Assembly (NCBI GenBank): GCA_948470475.1
Contig: OX419335.1
Span: 41,357,025 to 41,421,024 of the forward strand
Origin: Galaxea fascicularis
Taxonomy: Eukaryota; Cnidaria; Anthozoa; Scleractinia; Euphylliidae
Direction of reading: 5' to 3'
Length of the DNA: 64,000 bases
Made by a program: the position numbers and the translations under genes
The notes under the pieces: model-generated
What the model saw: only the letters and a program-made list of their open reading frames with translations
Told to the model about the DNA's origin: nothing
Databases searched by the model: none
Shown: piece by piece, positions 10,985-22,000 of the stretch
Position numbering within the stretch: the stretch's first letter is position 1
Layout of the letters: every line of letters begins with the position of its first letter

Positions 10985-13900
10985 ATGCCGCCGCCTGAAG
11001 AGGTCGGGAGCGCTACTTCTGCTCAGAATGTACCGGTTACTCAACCCACTGTGATCACTGTGCCAGTAAATATACCGCTTCCGGAAAAGCTAGACTTAAC
11101 TGGTGGAAATCTCAAGGTTAAGTGGCAACGCTTCAGACGTTCATGGTCGAATTATGAAATCGCTGCTCAACTCAGAGACTCGGAAAATCCGAACAGGAAC
11201 AAGGAACGGAGAACCGCAACTTTGCTCACCTGCATAGGTTCGGATGCGTTGGATGTAATCGATGCAATGGAATTTGACACCGAAGACCAAAGAAACGATC
11301 CAGAGGTTATCCTCGAAAAGATGGAGAACTACTGCATTGGTGAATGCAATGAGACTTACGAGAGGTATGTCTTCAACCGCAGGGACCAGGAGACAGGTGA
11401 ATCAATTGATGCCTATGTCACAACACTAAGGAAGCTCGCCAAGACTTGCAATTATGGGCCACTCAACGACTCGCTTATTCGTGATAGAATGGTTGTTGGA
11501 ATTGCTGATAACTCGGCTCGCAAGAAACTCCTCCAGACAAGTAAACTCACCTTAAGTCAGTGTTTAGATATCTGCCGATCTTCAGAGACTTCAGCTCGAC
11601 AACTTAGGGCTATGAATCAGGAAGACGTGCGCTACATGAAGGAGGAGAAGAAGAAGAAGATGCCTACTGTGAAAAACAAGACTAGTCCTCCAGCCAACAA
11701 CCCGATCGAGACAAAAGGTCAAAGGATGGTCTGCAAGTTTTGTGCCAGACAGCATTTTTTCGCTAAAAAAAACTGTCCTGCATGGGGAAACTCGTGTAAG
11801 AACTGTGGTAAACCTAACCATTTTCCTGTTTGCTGTCCTGAATCAAAGAAAAACGTCTTGTCCATGGAGTGCGAATCTGAAGATGAAGAGTATGTAGCAG
11901 TGATTGAAGTTGAAGAACAGCTCAATGCTGTCGCCGCAACCGGTGGCCGAAACCAAGCCTTTGCCACCCTACTTGTCAATGGACAGGAAGAGAGGTTCCA
12001 GCTGGATAGTGGATCAACTGTAAACATTATGGCCGACAAAACAGTCACGAGCCTATTTGGGGAGAACGGGCTAGATGACCTGGAAAAAACATCTGTGACT
12101 CTGGTTATGTATAACCAGTCAGAAGTTAAACCATTGGGCAGGAAACGTTTCAGAGTAGTGAACCCAAAGAACAAGAAAAAGTACAGCATCGAGTTCCTTA
12201 TTGTTAAAGGTGCGTGCAAGTCCATTCTTGGTTTGAGAGCTAGTGAGCACCTGCAACTGCTCACCATTAACAAGCATAATATACTCGCTATGGACTGCCA
12301 TGTTGCTGCAAATGAAGCCTTCACAAAGGGGGATTGCCTGTCTCAATACAAAGAGGTGTTCTCAGGGGAGGGAACACTTGAAGGAGAACTCCATCTGAAG
12401 ATTGACAAGAATGTTCAACCAGTTCAGCTGCCAACGAGAAGGGTACCAATTGCCCTGAAAGAGCCACTTAAAAAAGAACTGGACAGGCTGTCAAGCACTG
12501 GAGTGATTCAGAGAGTTGACACGCCCACTGATTGGATCTCAGCAATTGTAGTAACAACAAAGAAGAATGGTAAAGTCAGAGTCTGCATTGACCCAAAGCC
12601 ATTAAATCAAGCCCTTCACAGAAACCATTATCCCCTGCCTACGATAGATGATGTCCTTCCCCTATTATCCAAGGCTCGCGTCTTCACAGTATTAGATGCC
12701 AAAAATGGTTTTTGGCATATCCAATTAGATGAGCAGAGCAGTCTTGCAACCACTTTTGGAACACCGTGGGGAAGATACCGCTGGCTTCGTATGCCGTTTG
12801 GATTGTCTCCAGCTCCGGAAGAATTCCAGAGAAGAATTGATTTGGCACTTGAGGGGCTACCAGGGCAGAAGGCCATAGCAGATGATATCCTTGTTTTTGG
12901 ATCAGGTGACACTGACGAGGAAGCTCTTAAAGATCATGATCGAAATCTAAGAGAGGTGCTCACTCGCTGCCAGCAAAAGGGCATCAAGTTAAACGTGGAC
13001 AAGATGCAGTTCAGCAAGAAGGAAGTCACCTACATGGGCCATATTGTATCTTCAGAGGGTCTAGGCGCTGATCCAAATAAGCTGAAGGCCATTAACGAAA
13101 TGCCAGCTCCCACCGACAAACAAGGTGTCCAGAGAATACTTGGCATGGTGAATTATCTACAGAAATTTGCCCCTGACCTCGCCGACTTGGCCAAGCCATT
13201 AAGAGATCTAGTCAAGAAGGAAAACGAATTTGTGTGGGAGCAGGAAGTCCATGGAAAGTGCCTAGAGAAAGTAAAGAATGTCCTAACCAAGGCGCCAGTA
13301 CTAAAGTATTTTGATTCACAGAAGAAGACTGTCCTTCAGTGTGATGCATCCCTAGGTGGTCTTGGAGCATGCCTACTTCAAGATGGCCATCCAGTGGCCT
13401 ATGCCTCCAGAGCCCTCACTGCTACTGAGACTAACTACGCTCAAATAGAGAAAGAACTGTTATCGATTGTCTTCGGTGTTGAAAGGTTTACAAGCTATGT
13501 CTATGGAAGAAAGGTCTTTATCCAGACTGATCACAAGCCCCTCGAATCCATTATGAAGAAGAGTCTGCTGAGTGCACCGAAAAGGCTACAAAGAATGCTG
13601 CTACGATTACAGAAGTTTGATTTAGAAGTAGCATACAGTAAAGGCGCCGATATGCATATTGCAGATCCACTTAGCAGAGCTTACCTCCCGTCAACCAGTA
13701 AGGATGAAGAAGTCCAAGAGGATGTCTGGAGTGTTAACGACATAAGGTCACCAACCGAAGTGGAGACCGAGTATGTGAACATGGCAGAATTTGTGCCAAT
13801 TCGTCAAACTACTCTGGCAGAACTAAAAGTTGCTACTGAAAGTGACCCCGAACTCGAGTTGTTAACTATCGTCATTAAGCAGGGCTGGCCAGAGAGTTTG

Positions 13901-14770
13901 GCAGCTGTGCCGCCCACTTTGCGTGATTATTTCAACTTCAGGGAGGAACTGTCAGTACAGGATGGTGTTGTGTATAAGGGTGAAAGAATCGTGGTACCAC
14001 GTAGTCTGAGACAGTGTATCATTGATAAAATACACGCAAGCCACTTGGGGATCCAAGGCTGCCTGCGGAGGGCTAGAGAAGCTTTCTACTGGCCAGGGAT
14101 GTCCAAGCAGATTCCAGAGTTCATCTCAAGATGCAGCATCTGTAATAGTTACAAGCCAGCACAACAGAAAGAACCGCTGGTATCACATGAGATACCAACA
14201 AGACCCTGGCAGAGCATCTCAGCAGACCTCTTTGAACTTAATGGTGCTGACTACCTGGTCACTACTGATCGCTATTCCAATTTCTTTGAGCTGGATTTAT
14301 TGGGCTCCAAGACCTCCAAAGAGATTATCAATAAGCTGAAGCCTCATTTCGCGAGATACGGCCTGCCCGAAAGGCTCACTACGGACAATGGGCCGCAGTT
14401 TGACTGTGCTGAATTTCAAAGCTTTGCAAAAAATTTCCAGTTTGAGCACATCAAAACGTCACCTCGATATCCGCAGTCCAATGGGAAGGCGGAGAACAGT
14501 GTTAAGACAGCAAAGACTATCTTAAAGAAAGCTGCAGATGCGGGCCATGACTCACACTTGTCTCTACTGGATTTTAGAAACACACCGTCTGAAGGAATGG
14601 ATAGTTCTCCGGCACAGCGCCTTCTCTCTCGAAGGACTCGCTCTTTACTTCCTGTGGCTGATCAGCTGCTTCAGCCAAAAGTTGTGCCCAATGTGACGAA
14701 GAAATTGCAAAGTAGGAAACAACGCAAGCTGCATACTATGACCGCGGAGCTAAGGTGTTACATCCATTAA
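10985..14770 (+). CDS. Gag-Pol polyprotein of the Gypsy element
   Basis: One frame carries gag and most of pol. The first ATG after the LTR and primer site in a plausible position is 10985 (1261 aa); an in-frame ATG at 10853 overlaps the LTR edge and could also be used. Seen in order: gag helical region, zinc-knuckle-like Cys/His cluster (CKFC... CKNCGKPNHFPVCC, 11731-11835), aspartic protease DSG at 12005, reverse transcriptase with catalytic Asp pair in IADD (12881-12886), RNase H Asp at 13343, integrase HHCC finger (about 14032-14150) and a D,D-35-E triad (codons at 14225, 14384 and 14492). The frame closes at 14768-14770, before the integrase C-terminal region is complete; the missing part continues in the next frame. 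Confidence 0.93.
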   Translation: MPPPEEVGSATSAQNVPVTQPTVITVPVNIPLPEKLDLTGGNLKVKWQRFRRSWSNYEIAAQLRDSENPNRNKERRTATLLTCIGSDALDVIDAMEFDTEDQRNDPEVILEKMENYCIGECNETYERYVFNRRDQETGESIDAYVTTLRKLAKTCNYGPLNDSLIRDRMVVGIADNSARKKLLQTSKLTLSQCLDICRSSETSARQLRAMNQEDVRYMKEEKKKKMPTVKNKTSPPANNPIETKGQRMVCKFCARQHFFAKKNCPAWGNSCKNCGKPNHFPVCCPESKKNVLSMECESEDEEYVAVIEVEEQLNAVAATGGRNQAFATLLVNGQEERFQLDSGSTVNIMADKTVTSLFGENGLDDLEKTSVTLVMYNQSEVKPLGRKRFRVVNPKNKKKYSIEFLIVKGACKSILGLRASEHLQLLTINKHNILAMDCHVAANEAFTKGDCLSQYKEVFSGEGTLEGELHLKIDKNVQPVQLPTRRVPIALKEPLKKELDRLSSTGVIQRVDTPTDWISAIVVTTKKNGKVRVCIDPKPLNQALHRNHYPLPTIDDVLPLLSKARVFTVLDAKNGFWHIQLDEQSSLATTFGTPWGRYRWLRMPFGLSPAPEEFQRRIDLALEGLPGQKAIADDILVFGSGDTDEEALKDHDRNLREVLTRCQQKGIKLNVDKMQFSKKEVTYMGHIVSSEGLGADPNKLKAINEMPAPTDKQGVQRILGMVNYLQKFAPDLADLAKPLRDLVKKENEFVWEQEVHGKCLEKVKNVLTKAPVLKYFDSQKKTVLQCDASLGGLGACLLQDGHPVAYASRALTATETNYAQIEKELLSIVFGVERFTSYVYGRKVFIQTDHKPLESIMKKSLLSAPKRLQRMLLRLQKFDLEVAYSKGADMHIADPLSRAYLPSTSKDEEVQEDVWSVNDIRSPTEVETEYVNMAEFVPIRQTTLAELKVATESDPELELLTIVIKQGWPESLAAVPPTLRDYFNFREELSVQDGVVYKGERIVVPRSLRQCIIDKIHASHLGIQGCLRRAREAFYWPGMSKQIPEFISRCSICNSYKPAQQKEPLVSHEIPTRPWQSISADLFELNGADYLVTTDRYSNFFELDLLGSKTSKEIINKLKPHFARYGLPERLTTDNGPQFDCAEFQSFAKNFQFEHIKTSPRYPQSNGKAENSVKTAKTILKKAADAGHDSHLSLLDFRNTPSEGMDSSPAQRLLSRRTRSLLPVADQLLQPKVVPNVTKKLQSRKQRKLHTMTAELRCYIH

Positions 14771-15189
14771 CGAAAGGAGATGTGGTACGGGTCCTACCGT
14801 TGCCAGGCCAGTCTAAATGGTTCAAGGCTCAAGTGGAGGATCATGTAGCGGTACGATCCTACAAAGTCCGCACAGAAGATGGAAGGGTCTATCGCCGCAA
14901 CCGCTCCCATCTCTACAAGGTCCCCGAAAAGTACCAACCCATCTCAGATGACGAGACAGTGCAAAGAAAAGAAACAGACCTGAAACCTGAAACCTTGTTA
15001 AACCGTGCAGAGGACACAGCAGCTGTTCCTTCTGCATCTCCGGGAATGCTGAAGCCTGATGCGTCAGTAACAGCAGGGTCTTCACGACTGGACTCCCAGC
15101 CAGCCTCTTCGGATACCCCTGTTCCTCTTACTACCAGGAGTGGCAGAACAGTTAGGAGACCAGCCTACCTCAAAGACTTCAGTGTCTAA
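14716..15189 (+). CDS. Displaced C-terminal end of the Gypsy Pol (frame -1)
   Basis: This frame is open from 14716 and ends at the TAA at 15187. It overlaps the end of the main Pol frame. Its start (DRGAKVLHPLTKGDVVRV) looks like the continuation of the integrase C-terminal domain, followed by a RRNRSHLYKV-type segment and a Ser/Thr/Pro-rich tail. A one-base indel in the overlap (about 14716-14767) is the simplest reading. A programmed frameshift is possible but no slippery heptamer was noticed. Confidence 0.75.
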   Translation, partial: ETTQAAYYDRGAKVLHPLTKGDVVRVLPLPGQSKWFKAQVEDHVAVRSYKVRTEDGRVYRRNRSHLYKVPEKYQPISDDETVQRKETDLKPETLLNRAEDTAAVPSASPGMLKPDASVTAGSSRLDSQPASSDTPVPLTTRSGRTVRRPAYLKDFSV

Positions 15190-15342
15190 GGAACTTAAAG
15201 GATAACTGAACTGTGAACTCTTCTTATAGCTGAGTCTTGTAGATTGTGATTATCATGTTATGTCAGCTATTGCAATGAGACTTTTGTTATTATTTGTTTG
15301 TTTTGTTTTCTTGTTCCTTTTTGTTTACGTTTATTTGGTTTG

Positions 15343-15355
15343 TGAAAAGGGGAGA
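15343..15355 (+). other. Polypurine tract
   Basis: GAAAAGGGGAGA lies directly before the 3' LTR and is the expected primer for plus-strand synthesis. Confidence 0.85.
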
Positions 15356-15529
15356 TGTGACGATATGGTTAGTCCCAGGCCCTCCGGGGCTGACGTAGGT
15401 GGTGGAAAGGCCCCGGATGAACTCCCGCGTTCAGTTCTGTAATCTCATGTAGTCAACGAGTGTTTACTGCATTAAATGTATTGTATTCTTCAGTTTCATA
15501 TGAGTCTATCCCTTTGCAACTACGTTATA
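15356..15529 (+). repeat. 3' LTR of the Gypsy element
   Basis: It is 174 bp, with no difference from the 5' LTR seen by eye. It is followed by the target-site repeat ACTAT at 15530-15534. Confidence 0.93.
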
Positions 15530-15951
15530 ACTATCTAGTTTCTTTAACACAACAGTATGATCAACAACCCTGAACAATGGACCTTATGCAGCGCAATGGC
15601 AGATATGGAGGTATTAACGCACGTGATGGAATTTTGAGCTTTAATTTACCTTTGTTGTTTGAAACGCTACAGGAAAGCCACTTTCATTCTCTTCCGCTGT
15701 CTTCACATGGGATTCTAAAAGAAAGACATGCATTTGGTTGCTTTGAATTCAAACAATTTATTTCTGAGTGATTTATTGCAACAAACCAAAGTTTCAATGT
15801 GAAAGTGAGTACTGGCGAGGGGTGTTGAAAACCGGAACCGGAAATAAGAAGGGACTTGGAACATTGCGTGTCACGCAAAAGTGAAGCCTCCTCTGGGGGT
15901 ATTCGAACATGTGCTTTTGGGAGGATTTTGTGAGACAAGCTGTTCAACTGT

Positions 15952-15960
15952 TTAAGCCTG

Positions 15961-15994
<34 letters not shown>

Positions 15995-15995
15995 T

Positions 15996-16028
<33 letters not shown>

Positions 16029-16045
16029 CACGAGGTACTTTTCTT

Positions 16046-16099
<54 letters not shown>
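15952..16099. mobile_element. Short MITE, AAGCCTGGTTCA ends
   Basis: Left end TTAAGCCTGGTTCA and right end TGAACCAGGCTTTA are inverted repeats. The inner sequence repeats TTATGTCGTTATGT-like blocks in both halves. It is about 148 bp, TA-flanked, and non-coding. Confidence 0.65.
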
Positions 16100-16960
16100 G
16101 TGATTCAAATTTTGTAGATTCTAAAAGTGAACGATAGAATAGACGCGCTCGAATTCTAAGAACACCTTCGTGTGTAATTTATTCAGAACATTTTCCATTC
16201 ATCACAAGGGGAAAGCGGTGATTGGGATAGAGGAGAGGTTAGGTTAGTTCAAGAGCGCCAGGGTATTCCCTTAATTTAAAACAAGAGAGGGTGGTTGGAG
16301 GGGGAAATGATGGGAACTGTTTGTTTTCGCATTAGCTTTAGCTTTTCTCTTCGTTGCGAGTAACACCGACTACCAACAGCCAGGAGTGTCTTTTGGAATG
16401 TTTCTACAAGAATCGTGGCATTTCCAAAGACTTATAATTGTATACTTATTGGAAGGGAAAGTACTCATTAAGGCTGAGCGCAAAGAACAGTCCGGATGCC
16501 GTGTATCATTAATTTACATTTATCGATCCCCGATGGCGTTTTCCAAAATAAATGCTACACGTCACGACAACCGTCGACGAACATTATGATTCACAGGTCA
16601 AATACTTTTCCAGAATAGTTGAACAGTATTTCGACTTTAGGATCGGATGTTGTGCCTCACCGGGCAACGGACTTTTAGACTCAACGGTCGAATATTTTGC
16701 CTCAAGTCTTCCGAACCGCCGGCAACGCTTCCTCGGCAACACGTGCAGTGCAGAACACGTGTGGTGTGGAATGCGAAGGAGAATATTCATTAATTCCGAC
16801 GCCACATAATGAAAAGCCAAATTGCGCATGCCCCGAACCTGACATCCAAAAAAAAATATATCGAATTTTCACCGCTGACATGTTATGAAACACGGCTGAC
16901 CCTCTAAATAGTGTGCTGGCTCGCTAGGGCTCGCCAGCAAATACTTCACTTCATTCTCTC

Positions 16961-17359
16961 TTAGGGCCCGATTACATGGGTTAACCGGGCTGAAACTTCA
17001 TCCCGGCTTCTGAAACAAATCCTCTAAAAATCAAATTGTCGATTACATGGAGAGTGATTCAGCACGGGGCGCAATTCAGCCTGGGCTGAAAATCCTAGCC
17101 CGGTTTGCTCAAACCGGGCTAGGATTTTCAGCCCGGGCAAACGGGCCAGAAAATCTGAAAAAATCTCATGTAATCGAAACGGGATTTCAGCCCGGGCTGA
17201 ATAGTGAGCTTGGACATGCGCAGTGATTTTGTTTTCCAGGAAACAAGACGGCTGCTGCTAGTAGGAAGGAAAAGCTAAAATTTCAGCCCGGGCTGAAGTT
17301 CGTCATGTAATCGCAACAAAATTTCAGCGGCTGAAATTCGCCATGTAATCGGGCCCTAA
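16961..17359. mobile_element. MITE, GGGCCCGATTACATGG ends
   Basis: TTAGGGCCCGATTACATGG on the left mirrors CCATGTAATCGGGCCCTAA on the right, a perfect 19-bp inverted repeat. If the target duplication is TA, the element proper is 16964-17356. The interior holds several TTCAGCCCGGGCTGAA-type palindromes. No coding frame is present. Confidence 0.8.
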
Positions 17360-19058
17360 CCAACGGTTGAAAAATTTGCCTTTTGACGGCTAACTGAGTT
17401 ATTCTTTTTGCGACACGGTGAACTCAGTTACATGGAATTAAAAAGAAAGAAACTTCCCTTTTTGAAAATGAAACATAAAGATTGTTTTGCTGTTAATTTT
17501 CGGGATCTTAGACTTGCACCAAGTCGAACTCTTTATATCTGAATAATACGCGGTAAAATTTTGTCAATATTAGAGAGATTAAGCATGACGTTTACGCCAA
17601 ACGGCAAACGTCGGAGTGACATTAGGGTTTTGCCAAAAATGTAAGAACACTGCTTGATATTAGCTCACTTCTGTCCTGTTAGCTCCAGACATGAAGCAAC
17701 TTCTCAAAGGAACGAGACAAGTTAAAATGAGAGAAATTTCACGCTTTTATGATGAGCAGGAGCCTGCCGTTTCCCGTTTGCCGTTAACTTTAAGGCGAGC
17801 GCCGGGTCAGCGAGTTTTATTGAGGTCGCGAAGCAACTAAGCGAGCGACCTAGTCGGGCGAAAGGTTCACACAAAACAAAATCGCGCCACTACGAAGGAC
17901 TTTGTGAAAGTCTATTGGGGTCTGATTGTTAGTTTGGTGATGTCAGAAAAGCCTAGCGGGACGCAGACTTTCTCAGAATGTCAAAAAGTAGAACAAAGGA
18001 GGTAAAACGATGTGAAGTACTCTGAAGTCTCTAAATATCTCGAAATACTCCAACGTTTCAAACTAAAAAAATTCGACACTATATCAGTGGAATAACAATA
18101 TTTCGTCAGGGTTCAATACATGGTGTAATTCATGTCGATTAAATAGTCTACAAGTGATGAGCCCAATACGCGATCGATATGAAATATACCATACAAATCA
18201 CCATTTTTACTCATGAAATCTGGTATTTGACGAGCCGAGATTTTGTTACTCCACCCACGGCGATGTCTTTCCAGGTTGTTTGAAATTAACTTTTGGAGTG
18301 GTCCATGTTTATAACCATGCCCTATAGCTTGTATCTCCCCTAACGTAAATCCAATCGTACTGCAGCAGTATAAAGCTAATAGATTATGAACTAACCTTTT
18401 TCCTCCATGGTTGTTACGAAGCGAAAAATATATAAATCCACGTCACAATGGAATGGACGCGCGCGAACATGACGAGAACTCGGCCGCTGTGGGCAACAGA
18501 GATTCAGAAAACTGATTCCTTATTTCACGTGTTTTAGAGCGAAGGCGACTGATTTTAAATACTAACGCACTGCAAACTGTTTTCTGGCTCATAAGTAAAA
18601 AGACGAATATTGATTGCGTGAAACTACTGAAGCCGGATAAATGCATTTCTTAGAGACCCCTGCTTCTTTATCACTGATCCAGGCTTATTAATTGGCAAAT
18701 AAGCCAGTGTCCGAAACGCACTCTAGACGGCTTTAAGTTGATTGTCGAAAGTTAATTAATTTTTGGGTACAAAAAGCCGGTGCCATGCCGACTTTTTTAC
18801 AAAACTCAAAATCGATCAATTCTGATTGGTTCTTTGCGTTCAGTGTGTTCTTGTATTGTGATTGCCAAGAGTAATGACTTCGATTCTGTTTTGGCGGCAT
18901 TTGTCGTGCATTTGAAAATCTTTACGCAACTTAATTGGTCAAACCTGTAAGATCTCATGATCATCATTCGCAGCTGGGTCTGGGCTTGTCTCAAAAGATA
19001 TTTCTTCTGTTTTTCTTAGCTTTTTATCCCCAAACAGTAAACACCCTTGTCACGAGTA

Positions 19059-22000
19059 ATGTTTAAATTGTTTCTAATAATTCTCAAGCTTGATCGTTAT
19101 GCTTTATACGTGTTATTTCTGTTAACAGCCGTTTTCGTATCAAATCAAATCGATCGGTTTGCGTTCGCAACTATTTCTCAACCATTGGCTCGTGATATCA
19201 AATTTGGAGATAAAGCATGTTTGCCTTTCAATTCTACGTTTGCTCACAACTACAAACATTTTTGCACGTATGGCTTAGAGGACAGCAAGGAGCCAGAAAG
19301 TGACCGGCAAACAGCGTAAGTACTCTTCAATGCTTTCTGTGTACAGCTGTGTGTATTACTGTAGAAACGCTCATTTCTTACACGCTTGATGGGATCTTAG
19401 AGCAACAAGAAGGCTCAAAGATGTCTTTAATTTCCATAGGAAATTATCAAGTATCCGTGTCACAGAACCTCAGAAAATTGTCAGAGTTGGTCTTACGTAT
19501 CAGTGAAATCCAAGAGCGCCCAACCCCACCCCCCCGGCATAATCCGGGCATTTGATGAGAGTTTAGCTCCGTATGGTGGGGAATTTGATGTGAAACGCAG
19601 CCCGCCCGGTCGGGTATTTGGCTATCGAGAAAATGTTGGCCAGAGGCAACAAGCTAAAGGATTACATGGAAAAGGCTAAAGCAACGCGACTGAGAAAAGG
19701 CAACAACAAAACAATGTCACTAGGCCTTTCCCGATTATGTTAGTAAAACTGGCATTTGATACTCCTAACAATTCTCGTTTTACGCCAAAAAAATGCTCAA
19801 ATTATGCTCGATTCTCAAAATAATGCTACTTTGATTCCAGAAAATGCTTTGTTTTATTTCATGCAAAACGTGCAAACTCGATCATCTTGTGTGCTTATCA
19901 TCAACTGAATAAAGTGAAAAGTGCTAAATTGCTTGTTTATAAAACTTCTGACACAGCTATTGTTGAAAGAACTGGTCTACGTTGAAGGGACTGGTTCATG
20001 TTCTTCGTCAGAATTTCCTTGTATGAGCTACAAGTTTCGAGAAGATGGCGTAGCACTGGCCATCTTGTTTGAGCAAGCGCGTAAACGGCCTCTGAAAGTT
20101 AACCGCTGACCAACTTGGTCCAGACTTCTTTCTACTCATTTCAGACATTCGCAAATCATAACAATGCTTTTGAATTCTAAAATTTAGCATTTAAAATTTT
20201 TTGAGTGCTAAAATCTAGTTCAAAGTTATGCAAAATGCTAAATAATGCTAGCAATTCTATTTACGGAGAAAGTCCGAAAAAAATGCTTGTTTTAACCAAA
20301 TCATGGCGAAAAAAAATGCTAGCATAATCGGGAAGGGCCTAAATGTCACATGATGTCTTTATGCAGTGCCTCTGTGGAAACATGCACATTAAGCGTGGAT
20401 TTGCTGTCATAATAGTAATTTTCTTGAATGCTTTATGAATAGGGTATTACCATTCATGATTACTGTATATTGGTAGAGCTCGAAAGTGCATCTTTAAGGG
20501 ACACGGACAAAAAGTTAACATCAGCATTTTCTTCATTTTGTAGGTTATCTTTTACGTTTGAGTTTTCAGTGCAGACTTCTTGCAATTGATTGTTTCTTGT
20601 TTACATGTATTTGTGCTGTGTATATTGACGCAAAGTTTGCATTTAAAAGCGCGCAACAGTTTGAATATTAAATTTGAATGTTTTGATCATAAAAAAATAG
20701 TTTTTATAGGTCTGAAACGCAAGAAAATTTTCATCATGGGCTTGGTTATCTAACTGCATACCTAGATCATGGGGAATTTGATGTTCTGTGAAGCCACAAC
20801 CGGTGGAGCAGTTGACCGTAAAACTGGCAACTTTAGTCGGGAATTTGATCAAAATTTTTCTAAAACGTCAAACCCCCTGGGCTTTGCCCGGGGAGAAAAA
20901 AAGGAGGGGGCGGGGTGGGCGTTCTTGGATTTGACTGATACATTACAGAGCTTACGGACATGTCAACCTTGGTCCGTTTTTAATGTCGCATTTTTAGTTT
21001 CATGTTTAAGGTATTTAAATTCGTCAGATGTGATTTCTGCCGCATATGCAGAAGTTCGACAAAGGTTTTATACCTCGAACCTCAAGTGTGCCGGGTAAAA
21101 TTCATAAATTTTACCTTAAATTACCTTTCTAAGCCATAATTAAAACACGGTTATTCGGTTAAATGAAATCCGCTCGCGTGTCTTTTTACAACCACATCTG
21201 CCAGTAGGATCATGTCAACACCGAAGCTTCGCTTTAGACTAAATGATTACAATGCACGTACAATTAATTTATGGGGCTGTGTGAAAATCTTTTGCAAAAC
21301 GCTATGGTACGGTTGATCTCTATCCCATGCTCTTTCTACTTCCAACGTGGTGATGATGTCATACACACCTGCGGGGGAAGCCAGATGCCGCCACAATAAA
21401 CAAACGAACGAACGAACAATTCACAATGTTATGAGTATGCAAAGAGGTGCCTAGAACACGAAGACCTAAGACCCAAGACCTCCAAAACAAAGACCTCGAA
21501 AACGAAGACCTCGAAAACAGAAAGACCTCGAAACCGAAGACCTCGACAACAAAGACCTCGAAAAAAAGACCTCGAAAACGAAGACCTCAAAAACAAAGAC
21601 CTCGAAACTACTTAAGGTATGATTGTTTGTCGATTGTGTGACGCAACGCGAGATTGACGGGATTGGCGTGCGTTAATACTTAACGTCGCGTTGCGTCACA
21701 CAATCAACAAATAATCACACCTCAAGTAGTTTTCGAGGTCTTTGTTTCCGAGGTCTTAGGTGTTATATAGGTTTTCTGTCTTCGTTTTCTAGACACCCGT
21801 ATGCATTCTTATAAGATAAGATAAGATAAGATAAGATAAGGTAAGATAAGATTAGATAAGATTTCTCAAAGTTAGTAGAGGAGACTCCTCTACTAGCTCT
21901 GGATTTCTTCAATATTTGAGTTTTGTACTTCATGTACGACGCGGAGATCCACGAAAACTTGTCTGCGATATTCAACAATCGCAATTTCAGCAATAACAAC

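Larger units (their letters stand above)
10680..15529 (+). mobile_element. Ty3/Gypsy LTR retrotransposon, near-intact
   Basis: A 4850-bp element bounded by two 174-bp LTRs (10680-10853 and 15356-15529) that I could not distinguish by eye. It is flanked by a 5-bp target duplication ACTAT (10675-10679 and 15530-15534). A primer-binding site adjoins the left LTR and a purine tract adjoins the right LTR. The coding order is gag zinc knuckles, protease, reverse transcriptase, RNase H, integrase, which is the Ty3/Gypsy order. Identical LTRs imply a recent insertion. One frame break near the integrase C-terminus separates the last about 140 codons. No envelope-like frame is present. Confidence 0.95.
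15535..19058. other. Intergenic region, MITE-rich
   Basis: It contains two MITEs (15952-16099 and 16961-17359) and a weaker inverted pair built on ACGGCAAACG (about 17590 and 17770-17790). Short open frames occur at 15577, 16386 and 18443, but none resembles a known protein or has supporting splice sites. The last few hundred bases are the putative promoter of the transporter gene's first exon. Confidence 0.5.

Noticed and set aside
11719..12324. 201-aa minus-strand frame
   Set aside because: It is antisense to the gag-protease part of the Gypsy element, where codon bias keeps the opposite frame open.
21440..21610. CRISPR-like array
   Set aside because: The 15-bp units are contiguous without unique spacers, and the genome is animal.
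21447..21641. Protein with KDLEN repeats
   Set aside because: The frame is made by the 15-bp tandem repeat of a foldback element and has no other support.
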